Below, piece by piece: positions 39,709 through 48,021 of a DNA stretch of 64,000 nt. Location of the stretch: assembly GCA_947259225.1 (NCBI GenBank), contig CAMYLK010000005.1, positions 62,001 through 126,000 on the forward strand. The letters run 5' to 3'. Made by a program: the position numbers and the translations under genes. This DNA is from an uncultured Desulfobulbaceae bacterium (GTDB lineage Bacteria > Desulfobacterota > Desulfobulbia > Desulfobulbales > Desulfobulbaceae). Under the pieces are notes generated by a model that saw nothing but the letters and a program-made list of their open reading frames with translations, was not told the DNA's origin and ran no database searches. Position 1 is the first letter of the stretch. Each line of letters opens with the position of its first letter.

Positions 39709-40213
39709 TGGTATCCCCCTGGAGATGAAGTTTCTGAAAGTCTGGCAGCAGCATGTCATAAGTAGCGTTTATATGCTGGGGGATAGTCCTGATTTCAGCC
39801 GTAACTGTCATGAAGTTATGGTCCCCTTCCCAACGGGGAACAATGTGGAAATGCAGGTGGTCAGCTATTCCAGCCCCTGCAGTTTTTCCCAGGTTGAGGC
39901 CAATATTCAAACCGTCCGGTTGAAGGTGTTTCCGGAGAATTCCGCAGCACTTCTGCAGAAGGATCATTAGACCCAGATTTTCTTTTGCATCAAGGTCGGT
40001 TATGTCACCGACATGACGTACAGGGGCCGCAAGCAGGTGGCCGTTGGCATAAGGGAAGCGGTTCATGATCACAACACAATGACGACCGCGGTAAAGCAGC
40101 AGATGATTTTTGCTGTATGGCTCCTGCCCGGGGGGTTCAAATATACAACCTACAGGTTGTCCGGCCTCATCGTTTACATGTTCCATCCGCCAGGGACTCC
40201 ACAGCGTTTTCAT
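39701..40213 (-). CDS. HIT-family nucleotide hydrolase/phosphorylase
   Basis: A 170-residue histidine-triad protein. The start [10 protein letters not shown] and the triad [10 protein letters not shown] (His-x-His-x-His, about 122-131) match the Ap4A phosphorylase-like bacterial HIT group, which acts on dinucleoside polyphosphates. It overlaps the phosphoesterase gene upstream (ATGA) and mutS downstream, so all three are likely translated from one message. Confidence 0.92.
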   Translation of the reverse strand: MKTLWSPWRMEHVNDEAGQPVGCIFEPPGQEPYSKNHLLLYRGRHCVVIMNRFPYANGHLLAAPVRHVGDITDLDAKENLGLMILLQKCCGILRKHLQPDGLNIGLNLGKTAGAGIADHLHFHIVPRWEGDHNFMTVTAEIRTIPQHINATYDMLLPDFQKLHLQGDTSE

Positions 40214-40707
40214 ATAAAGACCGGAACCTCGTGAATGGATCCTTGCAGATAATCTCCTGCCTCAAGAATAGCATATGTACCCGGGGATCCATATCTGCTT
40301 GTACACTTAAAGCTGCCGGGATTTATGATGAGAACACCTCCCTGATAATGACATACCGGCCTATGGGTGTGCCCGTAGACCATGCAGTCAACTTCGGGAA
40401 AAAGGTTCCAGAGGCTGAGTTCAATATCATGCCCAAGATGAGCACCATGAGTGAGGCCGATGGTAAAATGCTGGAGCTTGATTGTTTTTTCTCTGGGCAG
40501 GGAGCAGTATGAACTTGCACCACACATGTTGCCGTGCACGGCATGGACTTCAAAATCTGAAAAAGCTTCCAGAACTTTGATGGAGGTGAGGTCACCGGCG
40601 TGAATAATAACATCGCAGTCCCCAAAACATCTGACAACCAGCTCATTGAAATCATTGTCTGGACTTGAAATATGCGTGTCTGAGAGGATACCAATTTTCA
40701 TTGTCAT
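40210..40707 (-). CDS. YfcE/MJ0936-type metallophosphoesterase
   Basis: A compact calcineurin-like phosphodiesterase of 165 residues with all metal-binding blocks: ILSDTH, IHAGD, VHGNM, THGAHLGH and YGHTHRP. The start at 40707 (MTMKIGIL) is chosen by family length; an in-frame extension to 40836 would add a cysteine-rich tail unlike the family. Its stop overlaps the HIT gene start by four bases. The substrate is unknown; relatives cleave model phosphodiesters. Confidence 0.9.
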   Translation of the reverse strand: MTMKIGILSDTHISSPDNDFNELVVRCFGDCDVIIHAGDLTSIKVLEAFSDFEVHAVHGNMCGASSYCSLPREKTIKLQHFTIGLTHGAHLGHDIELSLWNLFPEVDCMVYGHTHRPVCHYQGGVLIINPGSFKCTSRYGSPGTYAILEAGDYLQGSIHEVPVFI

Positions 40708-40878
40708 AGCAGATTCTTTACTCTTTAAAACCGGTAAAATAATAACCAGTCCTGACTGTATAAAAGTTCGTCGTGAATGACAAGAAAAGATAAGGAACGG
40801 GTTGCAAAAACAGAGGTCATCCCGTACATTACTCATTCTTTGGAAGAATGAGCAAAATTCACGGATAAAGGTGGAAAT

Positions 40879-41442
40879 ATGTATAGTGCATCCGATTTAC
40901 GCAAAGGCCTGAAGATTGAAATTGAGGGAGAACCCTATATTGTTACGGAGTTCGAATTTTCAAAACCGGGGAAGGGGCAGGCTCTCTACAGGACCAAGAT
41001 GCGGAATATGATCACCGGCAATCAGTTCACCCAGACATACCGTTCCAATGATAAATTTGAGAAGGCAGACCTGGAAGAGAAAACCATGCAGTATCTCTAC
41101 TCTCAGGATGATGAGTTCCATTTCATGGATACGTCGACATATGAACAGATTTTCCTGACCAGGGAGCAGCTTGCCGATCATATTCACTTTATGGTGGATA
41201 ATATGGAAGTTCAAGTCCTTTTTTTCGGGGACAAGGCAATCGATGTCACTCTGCCGACATTTGTCAACCTGGAGGTGACCAAGGCAGATCCATGGGTAAA
41301 AGGAGACACCTCCGGAACAGACACAAAACCGGTTACCGTAGCGACCGGGTATGTTCTCCAGGTTCCCCCTTTTGTCGAGGAGGGGGACCGCATTCAGATT
41401 GATACCCGCACCGGTGAATACATGACCCGGGTAAAAGACTGA
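40879..41442 (+). CDS. efp: Elongation factor P
   Basis: Relieves ribosome stalling at proline runs. The 187 residues contain three beta-barrel domains; the tip of domain I reads SKPGKGQA with the modifiable lysine at K32 (equivalent to E. coli K34). The C-terminal family signature GDRIQIDTRTGEYMTRV is intact. The EF-P lysine ligase gene follows 4 bp later, so K32 is probably modified in the E. coli manner. Confidence 0.96.
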   Translation: MYSASDLRKGLKIEIEGEPYIVTEFEFSKPGKGQALYRTKMRNMITGNQFTQTYRSNDKFEKADLEEKTMQYLYSQDDEFHFMDTSTYEQIFLTREQLADHIHFMVDNMEVQVLFFGDKAIDVTLPTFVNLEVTKADPWVKGDTSGTDTKPVTVATGYVLQVPPFVEEGDRIQIDTRTGEYMTRVKD

Positions 41443-41445
41443 GCA

Positions 41446-42363
41446 GTGTTGTCTCCCCGCCTCCTGCATCAGCGTTCACTCCTGATGCAGGCTGTCCGTT
41501 CTTTTTTCTATTCCAGGGATTATGTCGAAGTTGATACCCCGCTTCGGCTTCCCGTCCTTATCCCTGAATCCCATATAGTCCCGTTTGCATCGGAAGCACA
41601 GTTTCTGCATGCCTCTCCGGAGATGTGCATGAAAAGGGTGCTGGCACAGGGGAGCACGAATATTTTTCAGATCTGTCACTGTTTCCGTAAAGGGGAAGTG
41701 GGCCGGTACCATCAGGAGGAATTTACCATGCTGGAATGGTATCAAACGGGCGGGACTTACTTTGACCTGATGGATGAGTGCGAGGCTTTGGTCTGCGGAC
41801 TTGCCGGCTTCGGCCATTACCTTGAAGGGGTTGATGGTGAAACGATACAAAGGGACGGCCGGAAAATTTCTCTTGCCAGACCATGGGACCGGCTGACAGT
41901 TGACGTAGCCTTTCAGAAATATGCGGAAACGACTGCCAGGGAAGCAGTGAAGCAGGGTATGTTTGATGAACTCCTCGTGACACGTATTGAACCTCACCTT
42001 GGCCTGGAAAGGCCTGTCTTTTTGTATGATTATCCAGTTGAGCTTGGTTCCCTTGCCCGTTCCAAGAAAGGTGATGATTCTCTTGCCGAGCGATTTGAAC
42101 TCTATATCAGCGGCATTGAGCTGGTTAACGGCTTCTCGGAACTTGTTGATCCTGTTGAGCAGAGGGAACGCTTTGTCCAGGAAATATCAGTGGCCCGAAA
42201 CCTGGGCCGGGGAGAATCTGCAATGCCTGAAAAGCTTCTTGATGATCTTGAATTACTTGACGAGACAGCCGGAGCTGCACTGGGGCTTGACCGTTTGTAC
42301 ATGATTTTACTTGGGCTTGACTCTGTGTCAGAGGCCGTTTGCCTGAACGAAGAGGACCTATAA
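41446..42363 (+). CDS. epmA: EF-P--lysine ligase EpmA (GenX/PoxA/YjeA)
   Basis: A truncated class II lysyl-tRNA-synthetase-like enzyme, 305 residues, without the anticodon domain. Matching blocks include EVDTPLRLP, HASPEMCMKRVLAQG, FQICHCFRKGE..GRYHQEEFTMLEWY and GAALGLDRLYMILLG. It attaches (R)-beta-lysine to EF-P. The start is a GTG four bases after efp. The aminomutase EpmB, which makes beta-lysine, is not in this window. Confidence 0.94.
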   Translation: MLSPRLLHQRSLLMQAVRSFFYSRDYVEVDTPLRLPVLIPESHIVPFASEAQFLHASPEMCMKRVLAQGSTNIFQICHCFRKGEVGRYHQEEFTMLEWYQTGGTYFDLMDECEALVCGLAGFGHYLEGVDGETIQRDGRKISLARPWDRLTVDVAFQKYAETTAREAVKQGMFDELLVTRIEPHLGLERPVFLYDYPVELGSLARSKKGDDSLAERFELYISGIELVNGFSELVDPVEQRERFVQEISVARNLGRGESAMPEKLLDDLELLDETAGAALGLDRLYMILLGLDSVSEAVCLNEEDL

Positions 42364-42366
42364 ACC

Positions 42367-43818
42367 ATGAGTTTTCCGATTGACAAGGCAGTTTCCATAC
42401 TCGAAACAGAGGTGAAGGAGTACGAGGTTCCGGTTGTTGACCTTATTGCGGCGCAGAGCAAGGATCCTTTTAAAGTTCTTGTGGCGACGATCCTGTCGGC
42501 CAGGACAAAAGATGAGGTGACGGCGGCGGCATGCAGGCGATTGTTCAAAAAAATAGAGACGCACGATGATCTCGAAGAACTGACCATACCTGAACTGGAG
42601 AAAATTATCTATCCGGTCGGCTTTTTTCGAAACAAGGCAAAACACCTCGCTATGCTGCCTGGAGTTCTTAGGGAAAAGTTTAACTCACAGGTGCCGGATG
42701 ATGTGGATTCCCTGGTCAAACTTCCTGGGGTAGGACGCAAGACAGCCAACCTGGTTGTGGCAGTAGCCTTCAATAAACAGGCCATCTGTGTAGATACTCA
42801 TGTACATCGGATCATGAATATCTGGGGTTATGTCAACACGACGAGCCCTTTGGAGACAGAGATGGTACTGCGGGAGACACTGCCTTCCCAATACTGGATC
42901 AGGATCAACTCCATTCTTGTCGCCTTCGGACAGGGGACATGCAAGCCTGTGCGTCCTCACTGTGACCGATGTGTTCTGCTGGATATCTGTCCCCAGATAA
43001 ACGTTACCCCAAGGAAGGTACCGGGTATCAAAGAGGCAAAAACAGTATCCGGCGGTCTGAAAAAATTTGTTTCCTGGAATGTCAATGGGCTGCGTGCAGC
43101 CTTAAAAAAAGGATTTATCGACAGTTTTCATGAATTTGATGCCGATGTAATCGCCCTGCAGGAGATAAAGGTCCTTCCGGACCAGCTGCCGGTCGATATT
43201 CTCAACATTGACGGATATGCTTCATACTGGTATCCGGCCCAGAAGAAGGGATATTCAGGTACGGCTATCTTTTCACGATCCGTCCCGCTGCAGGTCATAT
43301 ACGGGCTGGATAACCATGAATTTGATAATGAGGGAAGAGTGCTGACCCTCGAGTTTGAAGACTATTTTTTCATTAATATTTATTTCCCTAATGCCCAGCA
43401 CGGTCTGAAAAGGCTCGATTTTAAGATCGCATTCAACAATGCTGTTCTCCATTATATGGACCGTCTTTCAGAAAAAAAATCCGTTGTTGTCTGCGGTGAC
43501 CTGAATGTAGCACATAAACCCATCGACCTGGCCAACCCCAAATCGAACGAGAAGAATCCCGGGTACTCTCCGGAAGAGCGTGCCTGGATGGATGTAGTAA
43601 CCCAGGCAGGTTATGTGGATACCTTCCGTAAATTCAACCAGGACCCGGACCAGTACACCTGGTGGAGTTATCGTTTTAATGCACGCGCGAAAAATATCGG
43701 CTGGCGCATTGATTATTTTCTGGTCGATCCCGGGAGCGAGGAAAGGGTAAAAGGTGCTCGGATTCACGATGATATTCTCGGTTCAGACCACTGCCCCGTG
43801 AGCCTGGAGTTCAAGTAA
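42367..43818 (+). CDS. Fusion of endonuclease III (Nth) and exodeoxyribonuclease III (Xth)
   Basis: A 483-residue two-enzyme base-excision repair protein. Residues 1-215 are Nth: helix-hairpin-helix LPGVGRKTANLVV with catalytic K125, D143 (VDTHVHR), and the [4Fe-4S] set C192, C199, C202, C208 (C-x6-C-x2-C-x5-C). Residues 231-483 are ExoIII: SWNVNGLRAALKKG, ALQEIKV, GDLNVAHKPIDL, and GSDHCP at the end. Both halves look catalytically complete. The linker is only about 15 residues. At the join, LKKFVSWN replaces the usual Met start of ExoIII with Leu (CTG). It starts 3 bp after epmA. Confidence 0.93.
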   Translation: MSFPIDKAVSILETEVKEYEVPVVDLIAAQSKDPFKVLVATILSARTKDEVTAAACRRLFKKIETHDDLEELTIPELEKIIYPVGFFRNKAKHLAMLPGVLREKFNSQVPDDVDSLVKLPGVGRKTANLVVAVAFNKQAICVDTHVHRIMNIWGYVNTTSPLETEMVLRETLPSQYWIRINSILVAFGQGTCKPVRPHCDRCVLLDICPQINVTPRKVPGIKEAKTVSGGLKKFVSWNVNGLRAALKKGFIDSFHEFDADVIALQEIKVLPDQLPVDILNIDGYASYWYPAQKKGYSGTAIFSRSVPLQVIYGLDNHEFDNEGRVLTLEFEDYFFINIYFPNAQHGLKRLDFKIAFNNAVLHYMDRLSEKKSVVVCGDLNVAHKPIDLANPKSNEKNPGYSPEERAWMDVVTQAGYVDTFRKFNQDPDQYTWWSYRFNARAKNIGWRIDYFLVDPGSEERVKGARIHDDILGSDHCPVSLEFK

Positions 43819-43890
43819 GATGTCTCCACGATAATGACCGGGTAGCTCTGTGGTATAATGAAGAAAATTGACCACGCAAAAGGAGTAAAG

Positions 43891-44598
43891 GTGAAGACAA
43901 GCCGAGAAAAACCTGTGTTGATTGTAGAAGACGATAGAAAAACAGCCGCCCTGGTTGCCACCTACCTTGAAAAAGAGGGTTATTCCACAGTTATTGCCTA
44001 TGACGGTCAGCAGGCCCTGGAAATGGAACGGCTGCACGACCCGGTTTTTATAGTACTGGATGTAATGCTGCCGAAAGTTGACGGGTGGGAAATCTGCCGG
44101 AGGCTGCGCAAACACTCCGATGTTCCAATTCTCATGTTAACAGCCCGGGAGGATGAAATTGATCGTGTTATGGGTTTGTCTCTGGGAGCGGATGACTATG
44201 TGGTAAAGCCTTTCAGTCCCAGGGAACTGGTGGAAAGGGTAAAAGCCATTTTGCGGCGAACCCGCAATGCCCATGCTGCAGAGCCTGCTGTTCTCTCCCA
44301 TGGCAGCCTTGTCCTTGACCCGGAGAAACATAAAGTTACACTTGATGATCAACTGGTTACCCTGACATCCCTTGAATATAAACTCCTGTACGCCCTTATG
44401 AGGTCTCCGGGTCGAGTATTTTCACGAAATGAACTCCTCGATCATTTTTACGAACAGGGAGAAGTTGTAGTAGACCGGGTTATTGATGTCCACATCGGCA
44501 AACTGCGGCAGAAGATTGAACAGGATCCTGCAAATCCACGTTTTATCCACACTGTTCGCGGATTCGGTTACCGGTTTGCCGATGTGGACGAGGAGTGA
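43891..44598 (+). CDS. OmpR-family response regulator
   Basis: A 235-residue DNA-binding regulator. The receiver domain has the acidic pair E13/D14/D15, the phospho-acceptor D57 (VLDVMLPKVDG) and K106 (VVKPFSP); the C-terminal winged helix ends IRTVRGFGYRF-like (FIHTVRGFGYRF). The GTG at 43891 is preferred to an ATG 11 codons upstream because AAAGGAG sits five bases before it. It overlaps the kinase gene. BaeR-like in appearance. The probable target is the 11-nt repeat array at 45942-45980, just after the kinase gene. Confidence 0.93.
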   Translation: MKTSREKPVLIVEDDRKTAALVATYLEKEGYSTVIAYDGQQALEMERLHDPVFIVLDVMLPKVDGWEICRRLRKHSDVPILMLTAREDEIDRVMGLSLGADDYVVKPFSPRELVERVKAILRRTRNAHAAEPAVLSHGSLVLDPEKHKVTLDDQLVTLTSLEYKLLYALMRSPGRVFSRNELLDHFYEQGEVVVDRVIDVHIGKLRQKIEQDPANPRFIHTVRGFGYRFADVDEE

Positions 44599-45668
44599 TG
44601 ATAGTGAAAAACCGCTTGATCTGGAAGCTGCTGACCAATATCATCCCGGTGATCGGAATAATTATTCTGGTGATCTGGCTGGCCATCGATAAACTGGCTG
44701 CCAACTATTTCATGGCCCTCATGAACAAGTACGATGTCTCTCCAACAGACATTCATCAGATGTTTCTAACGGCAGTTCATCATTATCTTATCTGGGCCAC
44801 AGTCGCAGCTCTCTGTCTTGCCTTTGTTCTCAGTTACCTGCTTACCAGACGTGTCTTGCGGCCTCTTTCTCAAATGACATCTATCACCAGGCAGATTGCC
44901 GCCGGTGATTATTCAGCCAGGGTGGATGTTGTCACCCAGGATGAAGTAGGTGAACTGGGCATGGCCTTTAATCGCATGGCGGATAGCCTTGAGCAGATCG
45001 AGAGTTTACGTAAATCCATGGTGGCAGATGTTGCCCATGACTTGCGGACTCCCCTGACAAATCTGCGGGGGTATCTTGAAGCGTTGAACGATGAAGTGCT
45101 TCCCCCTTCCCAGGAGACATTGCAAATACTGCAGGAGGAGATACTGCACCTTGTCCATCTGGTGGAAAATCTTCAGCAATTGGCCAAGGCAGACGTGGCA
45201 AAAGCATACCTTAACAAAAAACCATTTAATCTTTCCCAGACAATAAATCAGATGTTGGAGCTGTATCGGCCAAATTTTCAGGATAAGAACATAAAAGTTC
45301 AAACATTATTTTCTGATCACATTGACCTGGTCAATGCGGACAGGGAAAAGGTGCTGCAGGTACTGCGAAATCTTATTGAGAATGGTTTGAAATTTACTCA
45401 ATGGGAAGGAACGGTACAAATTGTGACAGAACCTGTTCCAGAAGGTGTAAAAGTGCTTGTCACTAACAGCGGCAAGGAAATCTCCCGGGAAGATCTTCCC
45501 TATATTTTTGAGCGTTTTTACAAAGCAGATCCTTCACGCTCAGTTGAGCGGGGCGGAGCCGGTATTGGCCTCTCAATTGTCAAGGAATTGATTGAAGCCC
45601 ACGGCGGCCGGGTCGGGGCTGAAAGTTCGGACGGCGCAACAAGGGTCTGGTTCACGCTGCCTGCCTGA
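44595..45668 (+). CDS. Membrane sensor histidine kinase
   Basis: Partner of the preceding regulator; 357 residues. Two membrane helices (about 12-30 and 64-84) enclose a periplasmic loop of only about 33 residues, so it may sense through the membrane or by a partner protein. Then HAMP (85-138), HisKA with H148 (DVAHDLRTPLTN), and HATPase with NLIENGLKFT and GGAGIGLSIVKELIEAHGG. The GTG at 44595 overlaps the regulator's stop; ATG 44598 and GTG 44604 are alternatives. Confidence 0.93.
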   Translation: MMIVKNRLIWKLLTNIIPVIGIIILVIWLAIDKLAANYFMALMNKYDVSPTDIHQMFLTAVHHYLIWATVAALCLAFVLSYLLTRRVLRPLSQMTSITRQIAAGDYSARVDVVTQDEVGELGMAFNRMADSLEQIESLRKSMVADVAHDLRTPLTNLRGYLEALNDEVLPPSQETLQILQEEILHLVHLVENLQQLAKADVAKAYLNKKPFNLSQTINQMLELYRPNFQDKNIKVQTLFSDHIDLVNADREKVLQVLRNLIENGLKFTQWEGTVQIVTEPVPEGVKVLVTNSGKEISREDLPYIFERFYKADPSRSVERGGAGIGLSIVKELIEAHGGRVGAESSDGATRVWFTLPA

Positions 45669-45941
45669 ACCTGCACTCAATGGATTTTGCCCCCATCACT
45701 CTTTTTTTTTGATTACCACTAATCCCCAGCATAGATCTTACCCATACCCCGAAGTGCCCGTCATTTAGATCAAAGGGAGAAATTTTATTGCACAGGTAAA
45801 CAAGATTTCACACATACTTTCGATGTAAGCACCCCTCAAGGGGGCATAAACTTCGACTCCGAATGACAGCAAAAGCATATGTGTCAGCATGATTCCCACA
45901 CTTTTTATCGGTCAGCTGAGCTTTGAATGTAATCAGTTTTT
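45669..45941. other. Non-coding stretch after the histidine kinase gene
   Basis: First part of a 402-bp gap with no credible gene. It holds a T-run (45709-45718), a small CCCCTcAAGGGGG hairpin near 45834-45843, and is otherwise unremarkable. The promoter elements lie in the last 130 bp (next entry). Confidence 0.5.
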
Positions 45942-45996
45942 CTTTACCATATCTTTACATTTCCTTTATCCGGCCTTTACATCCCCTGGTTATTCT
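45942..45996 (+). promoter_or_regulatory. Four CTTTA repeats at 11-nt period plus -10: likely OmpR-family activator site
   Basis: CTTTAC, CTTTAC, CTTTAT and CTTTAC begin at 45942, 45953, 45964 and 45975, an exact 11-nt spacing (one helical turn). The last copy ends 10 nt before TATTCT (45991-45996), a plausible -10 box, and there is no -35 hexamer. This is the geometry of OmpR/PhoB-class activators, which bind tandem direct repeats in place of the -35. The gene pair immediately upstream encodes such a regulator, and the methionine-rich lipoprotein operon begins 75 bp downstream. Confidence 0.65.
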
Positions 45997-46070
45997 TTGA
46001 GCTAAAGGAACGGGCCTGGACCCGCACTACATGTAAAACAGAAATCTTCTGTAGAATTGGAGGAGTGACC

Positions 46071-46343
46071 ATGAAAAAAAATTATCTAAAAATATTGGCA
46101 ACCTGTCTTTCCCTCCTGATCTCCCTGTTGATATTCGGATGTGCACAAAACAACCCCTCAGGGAGTATGGGCAATACCATGGAAAATACTATGGATGAAA
46201 TGAAACAACAGGACACGGAAAAATCCATGGGAACAATGAAGGTTCAAAAGATGGAAGATCCAATGGAAAAAATGGACAGCACCGCGGATAAAATGAAGAG
46301 TGATGGTATGAAAGACAACATGAGCGGCATGGAAGACAAATAG
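46071..46343 (+). CDS. Methionine-rich small lipoprotein
   Basis: A 90-residue exported lipoprotein: basic start, hydrophobic helix, lipobox ending IFGC with C24 as the lipidated residue. The mature 67 residues hold 13 methionines (about 19%), many as MxxxM or MxxM, with Lys, Asp and Glu and almost no other hydrophobics, so it is probably disordered. GGAGG precedes the ATG at 46071. It is the first gene after the repeat-array promoter, with an exported MsrA-MsrB downstream, which suggests an oxidant-absorbing methionine pool or a Cu(I)/Ag(I) binder. I recognise no named family. Confidence 0.85.
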   Translation: MKKNYLKILATCLSLLISLLIFGCAQNNPSGSMGNTMENTMDEMKQQDTEKSMGTMKVQKMEDPMEKMDSTADKMKSDGMKDNMSGMEDK

Positions 46344-46417
46344 ATGTAGTCTGTAGAGGAATAATTGATGAAATGAATTAATGTGAAAGAGAGGATCAGA
46401 ATAATAAGGAGTTTATA

Positions 46418-46747
46418 ATGAAACAATTGGTTTACATTTTAAGTGCGATCCTGATGGCCTCTTTATTACTTTCGAGTGGTTATGGAGAAGTTACAGTTGG
46501 AACCAGAGCTACCGCTACATTTGCTGTGCAGTGATATGACGTAGGTGTTGCCGCCCTGGAAGGGCGTCCAGGAGTTATAACAGTCGATAAAGGATGGTAT
46601 GGATTGAGCGAGGTTAACCATGTTGTCTATGAACAGGATAAAGTAACAGTTGAACAATTGATTGAATGGCTGAAGGAAACCGGTAACTATATCCGAACAA
46701 TTTCCTCAACAATAGAGGAGAACGATCGGCAGGATACCGGGAAATGA
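46418..46747 (+). CDS. Small exported HMA/MerP-like protein with in-frame TGA (candidate selenoprotein; otherwise a pseudogene)
   Basis: AAGGAG lies seven bases before the ATG. The frame encodes a signal peptide (1-23), then TFAVQ, a TGA at codon 39 (46532-46534), then [20 protein letters not shown] and on to a natural stop, 109 residues in all. The pattern F-x-V-x-x-(Cys)-...AL-x-G-x-x-GV-x-x-VD and the later [16 protein letters not shown] give a heavy-metal-associated ferredoxin-like fold, in which the TGA falls on the second Cys of MxCxxC; the first Cys position is Ala. A hairpin of SECIS type follows at 46552-46572. Reading TGA as selenocysteine explains all of this; a simple nonsense mutation is the alternative. 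Confidence 0.65.
46552..46572 (+). promoter_or_regulatory. Possible bacterial SECIS hairpin
   Basis: CGCCCT (46552-46557) pairs with AGGGCG (46561-46566) around GGA; alternatively CCTGGA (46555-46560) pairs with TCCAGG (46567-46572) around AGGGCG. Either apical loop begins 23-26 nt after the TGA and has a G in its first two positions, which fits the bacterial SECIS rule of thumb. Only folding by eye was done. Confidence 0.5.
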
Positions 46748-46781
46748 AACTGTTAGTCAGTTGTATAGTGGAGGCAGGATT

Positions 46782-47861
46782 ATGAAGATCTTATGGCTCA
46801 TACCGGTGGTAATGCTTGCGTTTGTGGCAGCAGGTATTTTTTTGCACGGCAGATTTGACACAAAACAGGCCATGTCCATGGAAGCGAATGTAAGCCAGGC
46901 GGTTACGCAAAAAGCGATGTTTGCCGGCGGCTGTTTCTGGTGCATGGAAAAACCTTTTGAGAAATTGGATGGGGTTCTTTCAGTTACTTCCGGTTATGCG
47001 GGAGGGAAAACGAAAAATCCTACCTATAAGAATTATATGTCAGGTGGACATATTGAGGTTGTAGAAATTATTTTTGACCCTGCCAGGGTATCATTTGAGA
47101 AACTTTTGGATGTTTACTGGCAGCAGGTTGATCCGACAGATGCGGGCGGCCAGTTCGTTGACCGTGGACATGGGTATACCACTGCCATTTTTTACATCGA
47201 TGATGAGCAGCGTCGTCAGGCAGAAAAATCCAAAAATGACCTGGACCAGAGAGGGATTTTTGACAAACCGATTGTGACTCCGATAGTCCCGGCGGTGACT
47301 TTTTATGCCGCAGAGAAATATCATCAGGATTATTATAAAAAGAATCCTGTACGGTACCGTTTTTACAGAGCAGGATCAGGCCGGGACACTTTTCTGAATA
47401 AAGTATGGAAAGATGAAAAGAAGGTGGAGAAAAACAGCAAGATTGATCTTGAAAAGAAGTTGACCCCCCTTCAGTACAAGGTGACCCAGAAGGATGGAAC
47501 TGAACCACCATTTGATAACGAATACTGGGATAATAAAAAGCCTGGAATCTATGTAGATATTGTTTCCGGCGAACCGTTATTCAGTTCTTCGGATAAGTAT
47601 GACTCAAAGACGGGCTGGCCCAGCTTCACACGACCCCTGGTTGAAGGGAATATCGTGGAACGAGCAGACAGAGGTTTATTCATGACCAGAACTGAGGTCC
47701 GGAGCGCAAAGGGTGATTCCCACCTGGGACATGTGTTCAATGACGGACCACGGCCAACCGGTTTGCGCTATTGTATAAACTCTGCAGCCTTGAGGTTTAT
47801 ACCGGCTGAAGACCTTGCCCAAGAAGGGTATGGTGAATTTGCCGGACCATTCAAAGAGTAA
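46782..47861 (+). CDS. msrAB: Exported MsrA-MsrB fusion (methionine sulfoxide reductase)
   Basis: Reduces both epimers of methionine sulfoxide. The 359 residues start with a membrane anchor or signal (about 1-22), so it works in the periplasm. MsrA (about 43-200) has catalytic C51 in GGCFWCME; MsrB (about 227-345) has TGWPSF and catalytic C331 in [11 protein letters not shown]. The zinc cysteines of many MsrB are absent. Only C51, C54 and C331 are present, so the usual resolving cysteines are missing and an outside thiol or selenol must complete the cycle. GGAGG precedes the ATG at 46782; a longer start at 46761 lacks this. Confidence 0.94.
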   Translation: MKILWLIPVVMLAFVAAGIFLHGRFDTKQAMSMEANVSQAVTQKAMFAGGCFWCMEKPFEKLDGVLSVTSGYAGGKTKNPTYKNYMSGGHIEVVEIIFDPARVSFEKLLDVYWQQVDPTDAGGQFVDRGHGYTTAIFYIDDEQRRQAEKSKNDLDQRGIFDKPIVTPIVPAVTFYAAEKYHQDYYKKNPVRYRFYRAGSGRDTFLNKVWKDEKKVEKNSKIDLEKKLTPLQYKVTQKDGTEPPFDNEYWDNKKPGIYVDIVSGEPLFSSSDKYDSKTGWPSFTRPLVEGNIVERADRGLFMTRTEVRSAKGDSHLGHVFNDGPRPTGLRYCINSAALRFIPAEDLAQEGYGEFAGPFKE

Positions 47862-47879
47862 ATATTTCCTTTCCTCTAA

Positions 47880-47940
47880 CCGCACAAAAGGATCCAGAAC
47901 TTGTTGGGTTCCTTTTGTGCGGCAAATTCTGTTTTTCTTT
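47880..47940 (+). terminator. Intrinsic terminator of the msrAB operon
   Basis: CCGCACAAAAGGA (47880-47892) and TCCTTTTGTGCGG (47910-47922) form a perfect 13-bp stem, followed after a few bases by GTTTTTCTTTTTAT. It closes the unit that starts at the repeat-array promoter. Confidence 0.88.
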
Positions 47941-48021
47941 TTATATTAAGCAGTAAACCTGTATCAGGTTTCGCCTTTGTTCGCCGTCAAGTCAAGGTCT
48001 TACCTGGAAATCCGTCAAGGA

